64,000 bases of DNA, taken from contig CAZQJS010000004.1 in NCBI GenBank assembly GCA_964593725.1, forward strand, positions 1 through 64,000, read 5' to 3'. This DNA is from JAIOSM01 sp964593725 (GTDB lineage Bacteria; Desulfobacterota; Desulfobacteria; Desulfobacterales; Desulfobacteraceae). A program made the translations under genes and the position numbers. The notes beneath the pieces were generated by a model. The model saw only the letters and a list, made by a program, of their open reading frames with translations. It had not been told where the DNA came from and searched no databases. Every line of letters begins with the position of its first letter. Positions within the stretch are counted from its first letter, which is position 1. Below are positions 8,074 to 16,915 of this stretch, piece by piece.

Positions 8074-9189
8074 ATGAAAAAAATACTTATTATTATTTTG
8101 ATCTTCATAATACCATTCCTGTTTTCATGCTCGGATGATAAACTTGCTCCTGGTATGGTTGAAGGGAGTAAGTCAGACCAAAAGAATTTTAAAACAGTTC
8201 TAAAGCTTAAAAAAGAGAAAATCATTGAAACTTATGAGGCAGTGGGTACAGTCCGCCCCCTGACAGAAACAAGTGTGGAAGCCCAGATAAGTGCACAAAT
8301 ACTGAAAGTCATGGGAACACCTGGAAAAAAAATTAAAAAGGGTGATGTACTTATCTACCTGGATGCCAGGAATGAAGAGACCCAGCTGGATAAGGCAAAG
8401 GAGGGCCTTGCCTTTGCCAGAAACAATCTTAAACAGGCCCTGAAATCAAAGGATGCTGCAGAAGCAGATTTGGATAAAGCAAAAGCAAAATTTAACAGGA
8501 CTTCAAAATTGTTTAAGTCAGGTGTGATCTCTTCACAACAGCTTGAAATTGATAAGGCAGCATTTCTCAGGGCCAGAGCCATGCTTGAACATGCAAAAGA
8601 GGCGGTGCTTGCAGCCCGGACAGGCATCAGACAGGCTGAACAGGGCATAACACAGGCTGAAATTATCCTGGGATATGCAATTATCAGAGCCCCTGCATCA
8701 GGAGTTATTATTGACCGTAAAGCAGATCCGGGCGATCTTGCCGTACCAGGTAAACCTCTTTTGACATTACAAACCAGCGGTTCTTTGAGACTTGAAGCAA
8801 GTATTCGCGAAGAGATGATATCCAGAATCCGTAAAGGCGGAACATATAATGTAAATATTGAGACCATAGGCAGGATTATTCCATCGGTGGTGGAAGAGAT
8901 TGTACCATATGCTGATCCGGATACCCGTACATTTCTGGTAAAAACAACACTGCCCAGGGTCCCTGGATTGTATCCAGGCATGTTTGGCAGGCTTCAGGTT
9001 CCCCTGGAGGAAAAGGAGGTGGTCCTCATACCAAAAGCTGCTCTCCGGATAATAGGACAGCTGGAGCTTGTTAATATACAGGATAAAGAGGGCAGGTGGA
9101 AGACCATCTACATCAAGACCGGTAAAGTATATAAGGATAAAATTGAAGTATTGTCCGGCCTTGCGGGCAATGAAACCCTGGGGTATTAA
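8074..9189 (+). CDS. RND efflux periplasmic adaptor, lipoprotein
   Basis: This 371-residue membrane-fusion protein has a lipobox ending at Cys19 (FLFSC), a split biotinyl-lipoyl domain (VEAQISAQI and later IIRAPASGVI), a long helical hairpin (about 105-200, Ala/Lys rich) and a beta-barrel region. Such adaptors connect an RND pump to an outer-membrane channel. The RND pump gene follows 5 bases later; no TolC-like channel is present. It lies about 60 bases after mlaA on the same strand, so co-transcription with the Mla genes is possible. The substrate cannot be inferred. Confidence 0.88.
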   Translation: MKKILIIILIFIIPFLFSCSDDKLAPGMVEGSKSDQKNFKTVLKLKKEKIIETYEAVGTVRPLTETSVEAQISAQILKVMGTPGKKIKKGDVLIYLDARNEETQLDKAKEGLAFARNNLKQALKSKDAAEADLDKAKAKFNRTSKLFKSGVISSQQLEIDKAAFLRARAMLEHAKEAVLAARTGIRQAEQGITQAEIILGYAIIRAPASGVIIDRKADPGDLAVPGKPLLTLQTSGSLRLEASIREEMISRIRKGGTYNVNIETIGRIIPSVVEEIVPYADPDTRTFLVKTTLPRVPGLYPGMFGRLQVPLEEKEVVLIPKAALRIIGQLELVNIQDKEGRWKTIYIKTGKVYKDKIEVLSGLAGNETLGY

Positions 9190-9194
9190 TTATT

Positions 9195-12100
9195 ATGCAG
9201 GAACATAAAACCGGAATCCTTACAAACATTGTTAAGCTGTTTTTAACTTCAAATCTTTCTGTAATGCTTCTTATAATATCCCTTTGCCTGGGAATTGCAG
9301 CCATACTTGCAACCTCCAAAGAAGAAGAACCCCAGATTGTTGTCCCACTGGCAGATGTTTATGTGAATGCGCCGGGTGCCATGCCGCAGGAGATTGAAAA
9401 ACTGGTTGCAGCCCCGCTTGAACAGATTCTCTGGGAAATAGATGGTGTGGAATATGTTTATTCCACATCCATGCGGGGAAAAGCAGTTATAACAGTACGG
9501 TTTTTTGTGGGAGAGGACCGGGAAAACTCCCTTGTAAAACTCCATAATAAGATCCGGATGAACATTGACAGAGTACCTCCCATTGTATCCGGCTGGGTGG
9601 TAAAACCAGTGGAAATTGACGATGTATCCATTGTCAACCTGGCTCTGTATTCTGATCGTTATGATGACTATGAACTGAGAAGAATTGGAGAAGAGGTAAG
9701 TACCAGACTCTCCAGGCTTAAAAATATTTCAAGATCATCTTTGACAGGCGGAAGAAAAAGAGAAGTCAGAGTGGAGATCGACCCTGAAAAGATGAAGGGG
9801 TTTAAAGTTACAATTTCAGATATTACCAATGCCCTGGGAGGCGCTGATGTATCGGTCAATGCAGGAGCTATTGACAAGGGTAACAAAGAGATAGTATTGA
9901 CAAGTTCCTCTTTTTTAATGTCCATTGATGAAGTTAAATCACTGGTTGTGGGGGGCGGGGATTTAAGACCTGTTTTTCTGGATGATGTGGCCAATGTCAT
10001 TGACGGCCCTGAAGAACCACGCTCTTATACCCGCATTGGTTGTTCCAATCAGGTTCTCAGGGAAGATAAGGCAGATCATCTCATTGGAAAGGAGTTTCCT
10101 GCTGTTACCATTGCACTGTCAAAGAAAAAAGGGACAAATGCAGTTAAGGTATCAAAGGCAATTTCAGATGCCGTAAAAAAGATGAAAAAGGATGTGATCC
10201 CTGATGACGTGCATGTCAGGGTAATCAGGGATTATGGCCGAACCGCCCAGAATAAGGTGAACGGGCTGCTTGGTTCATTGGGATTTGCCATTGTTTCCGT
10301 TGTGATTCTTCTGGCCATTGCCCTTGGCTGGAGAGAAGCGGTCGTTGTTGCCCTGGCAGTGCCGGTATCCTTTTCTCTGGCTCTTTTTGTCAATTATATT
10401 TTTGGTTACACAATTAACCGTGTCACCCTTTTTGCATTGATTCTATCCCTGGGTCTTGTGGTGGATGACCCGATTACCAATGTGGATAATATCCAGCGCC
10501 ACATAAAACAAGGCGTGCTTGACACATTCAATGCCACATTATATGCAGTAAACGAGGTGTTGCCCCCTGTAATCATGTCCACCATTGCAATAATAGTATG
10601 CTTTGCACCACTGTTCTTTATCACAGGCATGATGGGGCCCTACATGGCACCCATGGCCATAAATGTGCCTCTGACCGTTACATTTTCCACATTGTGTGCA
10701 TTAACAATAGTTCCCTGGATATCCTTTAAGCTGCTTAAAAAGGATAATACTGAAACAAAAACTGCAAAAACCAGGGAGGGCAGAACCGCAAAGATATACA
10801 GATCAGTCCTCCTGCCTTTTCTGGAAAAGCCGAAATTTCGTAAAGGCCTTTTTATAACTGTTACTATTCTGCTTCTTGCATCATGTTCCCTTGTGCTGTT
10901 CAAACTTGTGCCTTTAAAACTTCTGCCCTTTGATAATAAAAATGAATTTCAGGTTGTTATTGATATGCCGGAGGGTACGACCCTTGAGCATACCAGCCGT
11001 GTAGTTGCACAGTTTGAAGACTACCTTCGCAGGGTTCGCGAAGCAACCGAAATAATATCCTATACTGGAATATCTTCACCCATGGATTTCAACGGTATGG
11101 TAAGGCATTATTTCATGCGCCAGGGCAGCCATATGGCTGATATTCGTATTAATCTGGTGGATAAGTCATTAAGAAAACAGCAGAGTCATGCAATACTGCT
11201 GAGACTGCGCAGGGATCTTGAAAAGATAGCCCGGGACAATAATGCAGATATACAGCTTGTGGAAGTACCTCCAGGACCACCTGTATTGTCAACCATTGTT
11301 GTTGAGGTGTCTGGTGTTCCGGATAAAACCTATGAAGAGCTTCTTGAAGGTGCGGATCATATCAAAGGAATATTGCAGAATGAGCCCTTTGTAACCGACA
11401 TAAAGGTTTTAAATGAAAAGGATAAAATCAGGATGGACTTTGAGGTGGATCGGGAAAAAGCAGCACTTCATGGTATTGAGACTTCCCGTATACTTTCAAC
11501 CCTTGATAGTGCAATCAAGGGAGTAACTCCTGCGACCGTTCATCTTGGAACCCAGCGAAACCCTTTATGGGTTAAAGTAATTCTGCCCAGGGCAAAACGT
11601 TCAGATCTTAACGCAGTCATGCAGATACCAGTGCGTTCCGCAACCAACCATATGATTGCCCTTGCAGAGCTTGTCGATATTAAAGAAAAACCCTATCGTA
11701 AACAGATTTATCATAAAAATCTTGAACCTGTGGTGTATGTAACCGGCGAAATGGCAGGCAGGGCACCTGGAGAAGCAGTGCTGCACATGAAAAAAGTTCT
11801 TAAAAAAAATCCTTTACCAGACGGCATACATGCCCAATGGGCAGGTGAGGGTGAGTGGAAGATAACCCTCAGGGTCTTCAGGGACATGGGGCTTGCCTTT
11901 GCTGCAGCATTAATTGGAATTTATTTGATTTTAGTTATAAATACAAAATCATACTTTATGCCCGCCCTTATCATGATGGCAATACCTTTAACCATCCTTG
12001 GCATCATGCCTGGATTTTTTATTCTTAATCTTTTCACAAAAAGTGTCGGTGGATTCAGTAATCCAGTATTTTTTACAGCAACCAGCATGATCGGTATGAT

Positions 12101-12389
12101 TGCACTTGGCGGCATTGTAATCAGAAACTCCCTTGTGCTCATAGAGTTTATCCAGGAAGCAGTGGGTCAGGGTGATAAATTAAAAGATGCAATACTTAAA
12201 AGCGGTGTGGTAAGGATGCGCCCCATAGTCTTGACAGCTCTGACAACGGCAATAGGCGCTTTTCCCATTATTTTTGACCCGGTATTTTCAGGTCTTGCCT
12301 GGGCATTGATTTTCGGTCTTTTTGCATCCACCCTGTTTACATTGCTTGTAATACCGGTTGCCTATTATGCAGTGTACCGGAAAAGTTGA
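9195..12389 (+). CDS. RND family efflux transporter (AcrB-like)
   Basis: A 1064-residue proton-driven transporter with the internal duplication of RND pumps: N-terminal TM1, porter domains, TM2-6 (about 355-530), a second large periplasmic domain and a C-terminal membrane block from about 895. The TM4 acidic pair is seen in LSLGLVVDDPITNVDNIQRH. Other family markers are VYVNAPGAMPQEIEKLVAAP near the N-terminus and the MIGMIALGGIVIRNSLVLIE block. The length is slightly longer than AcrB. It works with the adaptor encoded immediately upstream. The sequence looks nearer to the broad cation/multidrug type than to CusA-like metal pumps, but the substrate is unknown. Confidence 0.9.
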   Translation: MQEHKTGILTNIVKLFLTSNLSVMLLIISLCLGIAAILATSKEEEPQIVVPLADVYVNAPGAMPQEIEKLVAAPLEQILWEIDGVEYVYSTSMRGKAVITVRFFVGEDRENSLVKLHNKIRMNIDRVPPIVSGWVVKPVEIDDVSIVNLALYSDRYDDYELRRIGEEVSTRLSRLKNISRSSLTGGRKREVRVEIDPEKMKGFKVTISDITNALGGADVSVNAGAIDKGNKEIVLTSSSFLMSIDEVKSLVVGGGDLRPVFLDDVANVIDGPEEPRSYTRIGCSNQVLREDKADHLIGKEFPAVTIALSKKKGTNAVKVSKAISDAVKKMKKDVIPDDVHVRVIRDYGRTAQNKVNGLLGSLGFAIVSVVILLAIALGWREAVVVALAVPVSFSLALFVNYIFGYTINRVTLFALILSLGLVVDDPITNVDNIQRHIKQGVLDTFNATLYAVNEVLPPVIMSTIAIIVCFAPLFFITGMMGPYMAPMAINVPLTVTFSTLCALTIVPWISFKLLKKDNTETKTAKTREGRTAKIYRSVLLPFLEKPKFRKGLFITVTILLLASCSLVLFKLVPLKLLPFDNKNEFQVVIDMPEGTTLEHTSRVVAQFEDYLRRVREATEIISYTGISSPMDFNGMVRHYFMRQGSHMADIRINLVDKSLRKQQSHAILLRLRRDLEKIARDNNADIQLVEVPPGPPVLSTIVVEVSGVPDKTYEELLEGADHIKGILQNEPFVTDIKVLNEKDKIRMDFEVDREKAALHGIETSRILSTLDSAIKGVTPATVHLGTQRNPLWVKVILPRAKRSDLNAVMQIPVRSATNHMIALAELVDIKEKPYRKQIYHKNLEPVVYVTGEMAGRAPGEAVLHMKKVLKKNPLPDGIHAQWAGEGEWKITLRVFRDMGLAFAAALIGIYLILVINTKSYFMPALIMMAIPLTILGIMPGFFILNLFTKSVGGFSNPVFFTATSMIGMIALGGIVIRNSLVLIEFIQEAVGQGDKLKDAILKSGVVRMRPIVLTALTTAIGAFPIIFDPVFSGLAWALIFGLFASTLFTLLVIPVAYYAVYRKS

Positions 12390-12422
12390 AGAATACTCTG
12401 TAAAAAGCTTTGACACCATGGG

Positions 12423-13232
12423 TCAATAAATATCTTTCCTGCGGTTGGGCAGGAAATATTTCATTCTATGGCCATGGATTCTTAAAAGTTTTTCACTGGA
12501 TAGTTTTGCAATCAGAAGGCCCTCCTCATCGTCGATATATTTTGAGATGATTTTACCATCAGGCCCTATTATTACGGCAACTCCCGGGAATGTCAGGCCC
12601 AGGCCGTTTTTTCCTGTCTGGTTGCAGGCCGCAATAAAGACTCCATTATCAAAGGCTCTTGCAGTTAAATGGCGCATCCAGGACTGATATTTTTCACTGC
12701 TTGTTCCCCGGGGAGATGCATGGGGGATCATTATTAAATCAGCACCCATTACAGACATGGATGTGGCAAGCTGGGGAAAGTGGGCATCGTAACAGAGCTG
12801 GATTCCAAAGGTTAAATCATTGGAATGATCCTGGCATATTTCAATGGTACTGCCCCTTGAAAGGATTGTCTTTTCAGGGGGGGCAGTATGTGTTTTTCTG
12901 TAAATAAAAAATGTCTTATCGGGCATTACAACAAACTGAGATGCATAGATATTACCATCTTTATCCTTGTGTGCAAGGCCTGCTGAAATGGTAATGGACC
13001 TTTCCGTGGAAATGTTCTGCAAAGGGCTTGTAACTTCTTTTGTTATGGGCCTTGCAATGGACAATAGCCCTTGTCCCGATGTATAGCCCGTAAGGTTCAT
13101 CTCAGGGAAAAGGACTAGATCTGCACCTTTTTTTGAAGCTTCCCAGGCAAGGCTTACACATTTTTCAAGGTTGGTTTTAAATTCTCCGCACACAGAATTC
13201 TGTACTGCAAGTGCAATTGTTATATCCTTCAT
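12423..13232 (-). CDS. Carbon-nitrogen (nitrilase-superfamily) hydrolase
   Basis: The 269-residue protein has the Glu-Lys-Cys triad of the nitrilase superfamily: Glu44 in FPEMNLTGY, Lys113 in YRKTHTAPPE and Cys147 in GIQLCYDAHFP. Members hydrolyse amides, nitriles or carbamoyl groups, or act as condensing amidases; the exact substrate is not evident. Its start overlaps the end of the upstream siroheme decarboxylase-type gene by 4 bases (ATGA), implying translational coupling. The 3' end faces the RND gene with only 33 bases between, and no clear terminator is seen there. Confidence 0.85.
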   Translation of the reverse strand: MKDITIALAVQNSVCGEFKTNLEKCVSLAWEASKKGADLVLFPEMNLTGYTSGQGLLSIARPITKEVTSPLQNISTERSITISAGLAHKDKDGNIYASQFVVMPDKTFFIYRKTHTAPPEKTILSRGSTIEICQDHSNDLTFGIQLCYDAHFPQLATSMSVMGADLIMIPHASPRGTSSEKYQSWMRHLTARAFDNGVFIAACNQTGKNGLGLTFPGVAVIIGPDGKIISKYIDDEEGLLIAKLSSEKLLRIHGHRMKYFLPNRRKDIY

Positions 13233-13684
13233 ACTTTAAATTGCGCGCTTATTTTGAAAAGATCGGTTGCAGGCAGGTTCAGGATTCCTTTAATACCTGT
13301 CTTCCTGGATATCTCCTTTAAACTCTTTTCAATAGTTTTGCGGGAATTTGCAATGACTGTGAACCAGATATTGTATTCATGTTCCCTTATGTAATTGTGG
13401 GTAACACCGGGGTATGAATTGACAACCCTGGCAAATGATTCAATATCTTTCCCAGGGACTTTTGCAGCACACAGGGTACTTTTATAACCAATTTTATCCG
13501 GGCTGAAATTTCCTCCAATACGCCGTATAATCTGGTTCTTCTTCATTTTTTTAATTCTTTCCATGACCAGTCGGGGAGAAAGGTTGAGGTCATCGGCCAG
13601 TACAGAAAAAGGCCTTGCATCGGTTGGAAAGTCGGATTGTATCCTGTTTAATATTTTTTTATCAGTATCATCCAATAAATACAT
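13229..13684 (-). CDS. ahbB: AhbB-like siroheme decarboxylase subunit (Lrp/AsnC fold)
   Basis: This 151-residue protein has an Lrp/AsnC-type N-terminal HTH (DKKILNRIQSDFPTDARPF) and a C-terminal ligand domain with GVTHNYIREHEYNIWFTV. That block, with its conserved His and Arg, is typical of AhbA/AhbB, which decarboxylate siroheme to didecarboxysiroheme in the alternative heme pathway of sulfate reducers and archaea. The ATG at 13684 is preferred over a TTG at 13690. Only one of the two subunits is in the window, so a plain Lrp-type regulator cannot be wholly excluded. Confidence 0.75.
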   Translation of the reverse strand: MYLLDDTDKKILNRIQSDFPTDARPFSVLADDLNLSPRLVMERIKKMKKNQIIRRIGGNFSPDKIGYKSTLCAAKVPGKDIESFARVVNSYPGVTHNYIREHEYNIWFTVIANSRKTIEKSLKEISRKTGIKGILNLPATDLFKISAQFKV

Positions 13685-13710
13685 AATCAATCCTGAAAAT
13701 TTCTTAAATT

Positions 13711-13761
13711 CCTGAATAAAAAAAGCTCTGTAAATCAGTAAAATATTGATTACAGAGCTTT
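13711..13761 (-). terminator. Rho-independent terminator downstream of dsrC
   Basis: On the minus strand AAAGCTCTGTAATCA (13761-13747) pairs with TGATTTACAGAGCTTT (13737-13722) with one bulged base. The stem is followed by a T-rich run (13721-13711). It ends dsrC transcription and separates it from ahbB. Confidence 0.8.
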
Positions 13762-13788
13762 AAATTTTAATTCCGGAAACGGTATTAA

Positions 13789-14106
13789 TTATACACATCC
13801 GGTTGGTTTTGGGAGGCCTGCCATTTTACAGGCACCCTTGCCAGGTCCTGATGGGAATAATTCATAAATATGTTTCAGTTTGAATTTGGTAAGTTTTGAA
13901 AGAACACGTACCATTGGAGCAATTCCATTTTTCTCATAATAATCCTGAAGCACCTTGATTACTTTTGTATGCTCTTCATTAAGCTCATCAATACCTTCCT
14001 GAGTTCTTACATATTCTATCCAGTTTTCATTGAAAGCGCTATAATCAAGTAAGAATCCATCTTCATCAATTTCGAATGATGCTCCATTCATTTCTATTGT
14101 TGCCAT
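13789..14106 (-). CDS. dsrC: DsrC-family sulfur carrier protein with both redox cysteines
   Basis: This 105-residue DsrC/TusE-family protein ends KMAGLPKPTGCV. It has both conserved C-terminal cysteines, Cys93 and the penultimate Cys104, which distinguish true DsrC from TusE. In sulfate reducers DsrC carries the sulfite-derived sulfur as a trisulfide between DsrAB and the DsrMKJOP membrane complex, and is a likely disulfide substrate for Hdr-like proteins. A strong AGGAGGT site precedes the ATG. It is monocistronic by its own terminator, and divergent from the Hdr-FDH cluster beginning at 14412, across about 300 bases. Confidence 0.93.
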   Translation of the reverse strand: MATIEMNGASFEIDEDGFLLDYSAFNENWIEYVRTQEGIDELNEEHTKVIKVLQDYYEKNGIAPMVRVLSKLTKFKLKHIYELFPSGPGKGACKMAGLPKPTGCV

Positions 14107-14411
14107 TTAAAAATACCTCCTGTTAAAAAAAAAGTTGTCTATCATCTTTAAGACTAACCGTCTTATTTGTTTCCCGCTAAATAATTTTTTACCATAGACT
14201 AAGCTTTACCTGTTGTCAATATAAAGTTTATCTCTTTTAATTATTATTTGGTTTTTGCAAAAAGTGCATTAAAAAATTTTTATCACTAATATCGTGTTGA
14301 TTTCTTTTTTTTAAAATAATATGGTAAGACAATTTTATAATTGAATGGGTAGCACTGTTATTCAATTATCATATATCATAAAACCAGTATTGATGAATAT
14401 TGGAGAGTATT
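14107..14411. other. Divergent intergenic region between dsrC and the Hdr-FDH cluster
   Basis: This AT-rich stretch of about 300 bases holds no convincing ORF or structural RNA. It must contain the dsrC promoter (minus) and the promoter of the qmoB-like gene (plus). The one clear element is the long inverted repeat at 14337-14369. No consensus sigma54 site is visible. Confidence 0.6.
14337..14369. promoter_or_regulatory. 10-bp perfect inverted repeat upstream of the Hdr-FDH operon
   Basis: The arms ATAATTGAAT (14337-14346) and ATTCAATTAT (14360-14369) are perfectly complementary, separated by 13 bases. The arm centres are 23 bases apart, about two helical turns, which suits a dimeric or tetrameric regulator. 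It lies 43-75 bases upstream of the start codon at 14412, so it could be an operator or a leader hairpin. There is no T run, so a terminator is unlikely. Confidence 0.5.
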
Positions 14412-16913
14412 ATGAAAAAACGCATTCCTGGTATTCTTATAATTGGAGGAGGCGTTGCAGGCATGGCAGCAGCGCAGGCCTTTATTGATCATGAAGTAAT
14501 TATACATCTTGTGGAAAAAGAGACAGACCTTGGCGGGCATGCTGCAAAGTGGGCATGCATGGCAACCGATGTTTGTGAAAACTGTGGTGCCTGTCTGGTT
14601 CTTGAAACAAAGGAACTGCTTTTAAAGCAGAAAAACGTAACCCTGCATCTTAATACCCTGGTAAAGGATGTAAAGAGGAAAAAACAGGGTTATGAAGTGA
14701 CCCTGGAAGATAAAACTTTGTTAAAAGTTGACAAGGTTATTGTGGCAGCGGGATTTACGCCCTTTGATCCTGTGTGTGTCAAATCTTTACACCATGGTGA
14801 GTATGAAAATGTTATCACAACAGCTGAACTGAATACTATTTTGCGCAGCAAAGAGATTTCTGACTATTTTAATGGAAAGCATAATCCAAGGATAGCTTTT
14901 ATTCAATGCGTGGGTTCAAGAAACAGGGAACAGGGCAGGGATTACTGCTCCCAGGTCTGCTGTAAGATATCAATGCGCCATGCAAATAAACTCAACCATC
15001 TTTTTCCGGAATCTGATATTACCCTTTTTTATATGGATCTTCAGATAATTGGAAAAGAGATCAGACCTCTTGCAAGAGAACTTGCAAAGAATATCTCACT
15101 TGTCCAGGGAGTTCCTGGTGAAATACGCAGAGACCCCGGGACAAATATGCTCTCCATTGTGGCAGAAGATGGAAAAAACAGGGAACGGGTATTAAAAACC
15201 TATGATCTTATAGTTCTTTCAATTGGTATGCAGCCAGGCCCGGATATTAAAAACATTTGCACCATGTTTGATATTAAACAGGACAGGTGGGGTTTTATCA
15301 ATGCAGATCAGGCATTGCTTCCAGAGGATATAGAAGTTGCAGGCTGCAGTAGAGGCCCCGGGGATATCCTGACTTCAGAACAGGATGGACAGAATGCAGC
15401 TGCCAGGGTCATGGATGCACTTGGGCTGGGACAGGAAACCAGATTAAATATTGCAGTTTTCGGACAGGGAGCCCAGGCAGATCAGGTGGCTGAAATAATC
15501 TCATCAAAGGGATATCAAACCTTTCTTTTTGGGACCGGAGCCACCCTGTTAAAAGAAACAAGGGTTAAAATCATTGATAAAAGCAGGCTCATATCCATCC
15601 AGGGGACTGCCGGCAACTTTTCAGTCTATTACAACACAGACAGCAGAAAAAAATTTCTTAAATGTGTGGCACTCATTGCCGCGTTTGAGCCTGACCTGTC
15701 AGTACCTGGTTCAGACTTTTCTTTTAATTGTTCCGTAGGAATCAATGAATTTCTGGACATGATTGAGAAGGAACCTGGAAAATGCCCTGATAACAATGTT
15801 ATCCTGCTTGATTATTCAGGCCCTGAATCTAAATCCTTTGCAAGGGCAGCCCTTGACCTTGCCCTTAAAATTAAAAAACTTGGCAGAGATGTTTCCATTA
15901 TCATGCATAAGATGCTGGTACACGGATCATCCGGCCAGAGACTTTACGATAAAGCAAGAAACCAGGGCATTGTTTTTTTAAGATATGAAACCAGGGAAGA
16001 TCTGAAATTTGAGGAAACAGACAGAAACCTTGTTATAAAATTGAGAGAAGCAACTCTGCCATCCATTGAGTTAACCCTAAATTGTGACTCTTTTATCATA
16101 CCTCCCTTAATTATACCGGGAAAGGGTTTTAAGAATGTATCAGAACTTCTTGGCCAGCCCCTGGACAAGGAGGGCTTTCTTCAGTCTGCCAACGTACGCC
16201 ACCGTTTGACCCAGAGTTTTCGCAAAGGAGTTTTCTTTGCGGGCAGGTGCCACGACGATACAGATTCTGGTGATCTTGAAAACGAGATACAAAATATTCT
16301 TTTGTCCCTTAAATCCAGATCCTTTTATGACCAGACCAATGGCATGGGCATGGAAACAGAGGTCAGGATAGATGAAAAGCTATGTGCAAAATGTCTGACC
16401 TGTATTCGGATCTGCCCCCATTCAGCCATAATTTTAAATGAGAAGAGCAGACCTGAAATTATGCCCCATGCCTGTTTTGCATGCCATCTTTGTGTGTCTA
16501 ACTGCCCTGCTTGTGCCATTAAATCAAATTTTTTTGAAAATGATCAGATTATTGGGAAAGTTGAGAAAAACGAAATTACAGTCTTTGCCTGTGAACGTTC
16601 TGCTGCTCTTGCTGCAGAAGGTTTGAACATGTCAGAAAAATATACATTAATACCCATCTCCTGTGCCTGCAGGATCAGCACGGAACTTATATTAAAAACA
16701 TTTTTAAATGGTGCTTCAAAGGTCATAGTTGCAGGATGCCATGAAGATAACTGCAGGTCAAAGGTGGGCAGAACCGTTGCAAAGTCCTGTATCCGGCAGG
16801 TGTCAGGCTTCCCTGGCATTGATAGCACAAAGATTACCTGGGAGCCTGTTTCAGCCAATGAAGATAAAAAATTTCAACGCATTATTTCAATTAGTCAGAA
16901 AAAAGGAAAATAG
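14412..16913 (+). CDS. HdrA-MvhD fusion flavoprotein (QmoB-like)
   Basis: This protein of about 833 residues starts with an FAD-binding GILIIGGGVAGMAAA fold, then the HdrA/Qmo-type cysteine block ACMATDVCENCGACL. A second segment has IQCVGSRNREQGRDYCSQVC. Two ferredoxin clusters follow (CAKCLTCIRICPHSAI and CFACHLCVSNCP), then a C-terminal MvhD-like domain with VIVAGCHEDNCRSKVG. This HdrA plus MvhD order is that of QmoB and related fused HdrA proteins. It probably passes electrons between the FDH/Nuo module and the HdrD-like partner. The ATG at 14412 follows GGAGAG; the TTG at 14400 is less likely. The MvhD site is Cys, in contrast to Sec in flxD. Confidence 0.85.
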   Translation: MKKRIPGILIIGGGVAGMAAAQAFIDHEVIIHLVEKETDLGGHAAKWACMATDVCENCGACLVLETKELLLKQKNVTLHLNTLVKDVKRKKQGYEVTLEDKTLLKVDKVIVAAGFTPFDPVCVKSLHHGEYENVITTAELNTILRSKEISDYFNGKHNPRIAFIQCVGSRNREQGRDYCSQVCCKISMRHANKLNHLFPESDITLFYMDLQIIGKEIRPLARELAKNISLVQGVPGEIRRDPGTNMLSIVAEDGKNRERVLKTYDLIVLSIGMQPGPDIKNICTMFDIKQDRWGFINADQALLPEDIEVAGCSRGPGDILTSEQDGQNAAARVMDALGLGQETRLNIAVFGQGAQADQVAEIISSKGYQTFLFGTGATLLKETRVKIIDKSRLISIQGTAGNFSVYYNTDSRKKFLKCVALIAAFEPDLSVPGSDFSFNCSVGINEFLDMIEKEPGKCPDNNVILLDYSGPESKSFARAALDLALKIKKLGRDVSIIMHKMLVHGSSGQRLYDKARNQGIVFLRYETREDLKFEETDRNLVIKLREATLPSIELTLNCDSFIIPPLIIPGKGFKNVSELLGQPLDKEGFLQSANVRHRLTQSFRKGVFFAGRCHDDTDSGDLENEIQNILLSLKSRSFYDQTNGMGMETEVRIDEKLCAKCLTCIRICPHSAIILNEKSRPEIMPHACFACHLCVSNCPACAIKSNFFENDQIIGKVEKNEITVFACERSAALAAEGLNMSEKYTLIPISCACRISTELILKTFLNGASKVIVAGCHEDNCRSKVGRTVAKSCIRQVSGFPGIDSTKITWEPVSANEDKKFQRIISISQKKGK

Positions 16914-16915
16914 AT

